From Caryophanales bacterium (GTDB lineage: Bacteria; Bacillota_I; Bacilli_A; RFN20; CAG-826): 6,116 nt of DNA. A program made the translations under genes and the position numbers. The DNA lies in the NCBI GenBank assembly GCA_028726925.1, contig JAQYPI010000137.1, positions 1-6,116 on the forward strand. Reading direction: 5' to 3'. The number at the start of each line of letters is the position of its first letter. The first letter of the stretch is position 1. The notes beneath the pieces are model-generated. The model had not been told where the DNA came from and made no database searches. It saw only the letters and a list, made by a program, of their open reading frames with translations. Of this stretch, positions 5,316 to 6,116 are shown in pieces.

Positions 5316-5367
5316 GGTGCAAATAATACCATAGAGGAAAACAAAAAACTATAAGCAAATTTGCACC
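5316..5367. repeat. 9-bp inverted repeat in the rpmG-ispG divergent region
   Basis: GGTGCAAAT (5316-5324) and ATTTGCACC (5359-5367) are exact inverted copies, 34 bp apart. The left arm overlaps the rpmG -10 and start site; the right arm lies just upstream of the ispG -10-like box. The right arm is also part of a 10-bp palindrome, GCAAATTTGC (5355-5364), and AATTTGC recurs at 5382-5388, just before the ispG start. The arrangement resembles paired operators controlling both genes; no binding protein can be named. Confidence 0.4.
5323..5331 (-). promoter_or_regulatory. rpmG promoter, extended -10 type
   Basis: On the minus strand TGGTATTAT (5331-5323) provides an extended -10 (TG-N) joined to TATTAT (5/6 match). 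No good -35 is present at 16-18 bp, which fits extended -10 promoters. The predicted start is near 5316, leaving a leader of about 22 nt with the GGGAG site. Confidence 0.6.
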
Positions 5368-5374
5368 TATCGGG

Positions 5375-5380
5375 TAAAAT
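5375..5380 (+). promoter_or_regulatory. Possible -10 element of ispG, very close to the start codon
   Basis: TAAAAT (5/6 match to TATAAT) ends nine bases before the ispG ATG. If used, transcription would begin around 5387 and leave a leader of only about three bases, in effect a leaderless message. The -35 at 17 bp is weak (TAAGCA, 5352-5357). No Shine-Dalgarno sequence is present upstream of ispG. Confidence 0.35.
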
Positions 5381-5389
5381 GAATTTGCC

Positions 5390-6116
5390 ATGAATTCCCG
5401 AGAAAAAACACGCCCCGTTCAAATTGGTAACCTTCAGCTCGGAGGGCAAAATCGCGTCCTCATCCAAAGCATGTGCTCCATCAAAACGAGCCGGGTCGAG
5501 GAGGTCTCCGCGCAAATCAATCGCTGCGCCGCCCTCGGCGCGGATTTGATGCGCCTATCTTGTCTCGACGCCGAGGATGCGGCCTCTTTCCGCGCAATCA
5601 AGGAAAAGACGGCAATCCCGCTCATCGCCGACATCCACTTTGATTATCGTCTAGCCCTTCTTGCGATGGATTCCGGCGTCGACGCCATCCGCATCAATCC
5701 CGGCAACGTCGGCGGACTCGATCGCATTTCCGCCATAGTTGAAAAAGCAAAGGAAAAGCGCGTACCCATCCGCATCGGAGTGAATTCGGGATCCATCGAT
5801 CCATCGATTTATGCCGGATCATCAACGGTTTCTGGGAGCCATCTCGTCGAAAGCGCAAAAAAGCACGCTGCCATCTTGGAATCTTTAGGATTCCGCGACA
5901 TCGTCTTATCGCTGAAAGGGTCCGATGTTCGGGAAACCGTCGCGGCATATCGGCTTGCCGCTCAAACCTTCCCATATCCCTTGCATCTTGGCATTACGGA
6001 AGCCGGGCCGAAAGACATCGGCCTCATTCGCAGTTCCGCGGGAATCGCCCCGCTATTGCTCGATGGCATCGGGGACACGATCCGCGTTTCGCTAAGTGAC
6101 GATCCCGAAGAGGAAA
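5390..6116 (+). CDS. ispG: 4-hydroxy-3-methylbut-2-enyl diphosphate synthase (IspG/GcpE), 3' end beyond window
   Basis: IspG is an iron-sulfur enzyme of the MEP (non-mevalonate) isoprenoid pathway. It reductively opens 2-C-methyl-D-erythritol 2,4-cyclodiphosphate to HMBPP. The 242 visible residues are the N-terminal TIM-barrel part with family blocks in order: GNLQLGGQNRVLIQSM (13-28), PLIADIHFDYRLAL (77-90), IRINPGNVG (100-108), IRIGVNSGS (128-136), LHLGITEAG (198-206) and LLLDGIGDTIRVSLSDDPEEE (222-242). The C-terminal domain holding the [4Fe-4S] cysteines is outside the window. ATG 5390 is the first in-frame ATG; an ATG at 5379 is out of frame and opens a four-codon reading frame whose TGA overlaps the ispG ATG. 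The gene implies the organism makes isoprenoids by the MEP route. Confidence 0.95.
   Translation, partial: MNSREKTRPVQIGNLQLGGQNRVLIQSMCSIKTSRVEEVSAQINRCAALGADLMRLSCLDAEDAASFRAIKEKTAIPLIADIHFDYRLALLAMDSGVDAIRINPGNVGGLDRISAIVEKAKEKRVPIRIGVNSGSIDPSIYAGSSTVSGSHLVESAKKHAAILESLGFRDIVLSLKGSDVRETVAAYRLAAQTFPYPLHLGITEAGPKDIGLIRSSAGIAPLLLDGIGDTIRVSLSDDPEEE

Overview
The window reads as an ordinary, gene-dense chromosomal stretch of a member of the Bacillota, probably class Bacilli with affinity to the erysipelotrich/mollicute side. This is an inference from gene content, not a database match. The supporting signs are: plsY divergent from a parE-parC operon (the arrangement I recall from Bacillus subtilis); a YneF/UPF0154 small membrane protein; a Gram-positive-type ParE; and an elongation factor P whose tip loop resembles the version I recall from mollicutes rather than the canonical KPGKG type. 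Base composition is mixed and not strongly AT-rich. Every tryptophan codon I checked is TGG, so the standard genetic code applies.

Layout: (1) 1-2206, minus strand: parE followed by the start of parC, joined by a TAATG stop/start overlap. parC is cut by the window edge just where its quinolone-resistance region begins. (2) 2207-2305: a compact divergent promoter region. It holds a good sigma-A-type promoter for plsY, a consensus -10 for parE, and a perfect 14-bp palindrome at the predicted parE transcription start. (3) 2306-3061, plus: plsY, first acyltransfer step of phospholipid synthesis. (4) 3062-3763: about 700 bp without a convincing gene, T-rich at first, containing a diverged tandem repeat and ending in a strong terminator that serves the minus-strand genes to its right. 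(5) 3764-4551, minus: efp-yneF, again joined by TAATG, with a promoter upstream of efp. (6) 4672-5088, minus: an unrecognised two-helix membrane protein of 138 aa. (7) 5135-5293, minus: rpmG (ribosomal protein L33, zinc-ribbon form), with a terminator hairpin that includes its own stop codon. (8) 5294-5389: a divergent regulatory region with a perfect 9-bp inverted repeat. (9) 5390 to the right edge, plus: ispG of the MEP isoprenoid pathway, truncated by the window.

The genes are housekeeping: chromosome decatenation (ParE/ParC), membrane lipid synthesis (PlsY), translation (EF-P, L33) and isoprenoid precursor synthesis (IspG). I see no mobile element, CRISPR array, defence system or complete RNA gene. 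The observations most worth following are the EF-P loop with Met at the position where Lys is normally modified, the palindrome at the parE start, the inverted repeat between rpmG and ispG, and the apparent lack of Shine-Dalgarno sequences at parE, ispG and the 138-aa gene while the other genes have good ones.
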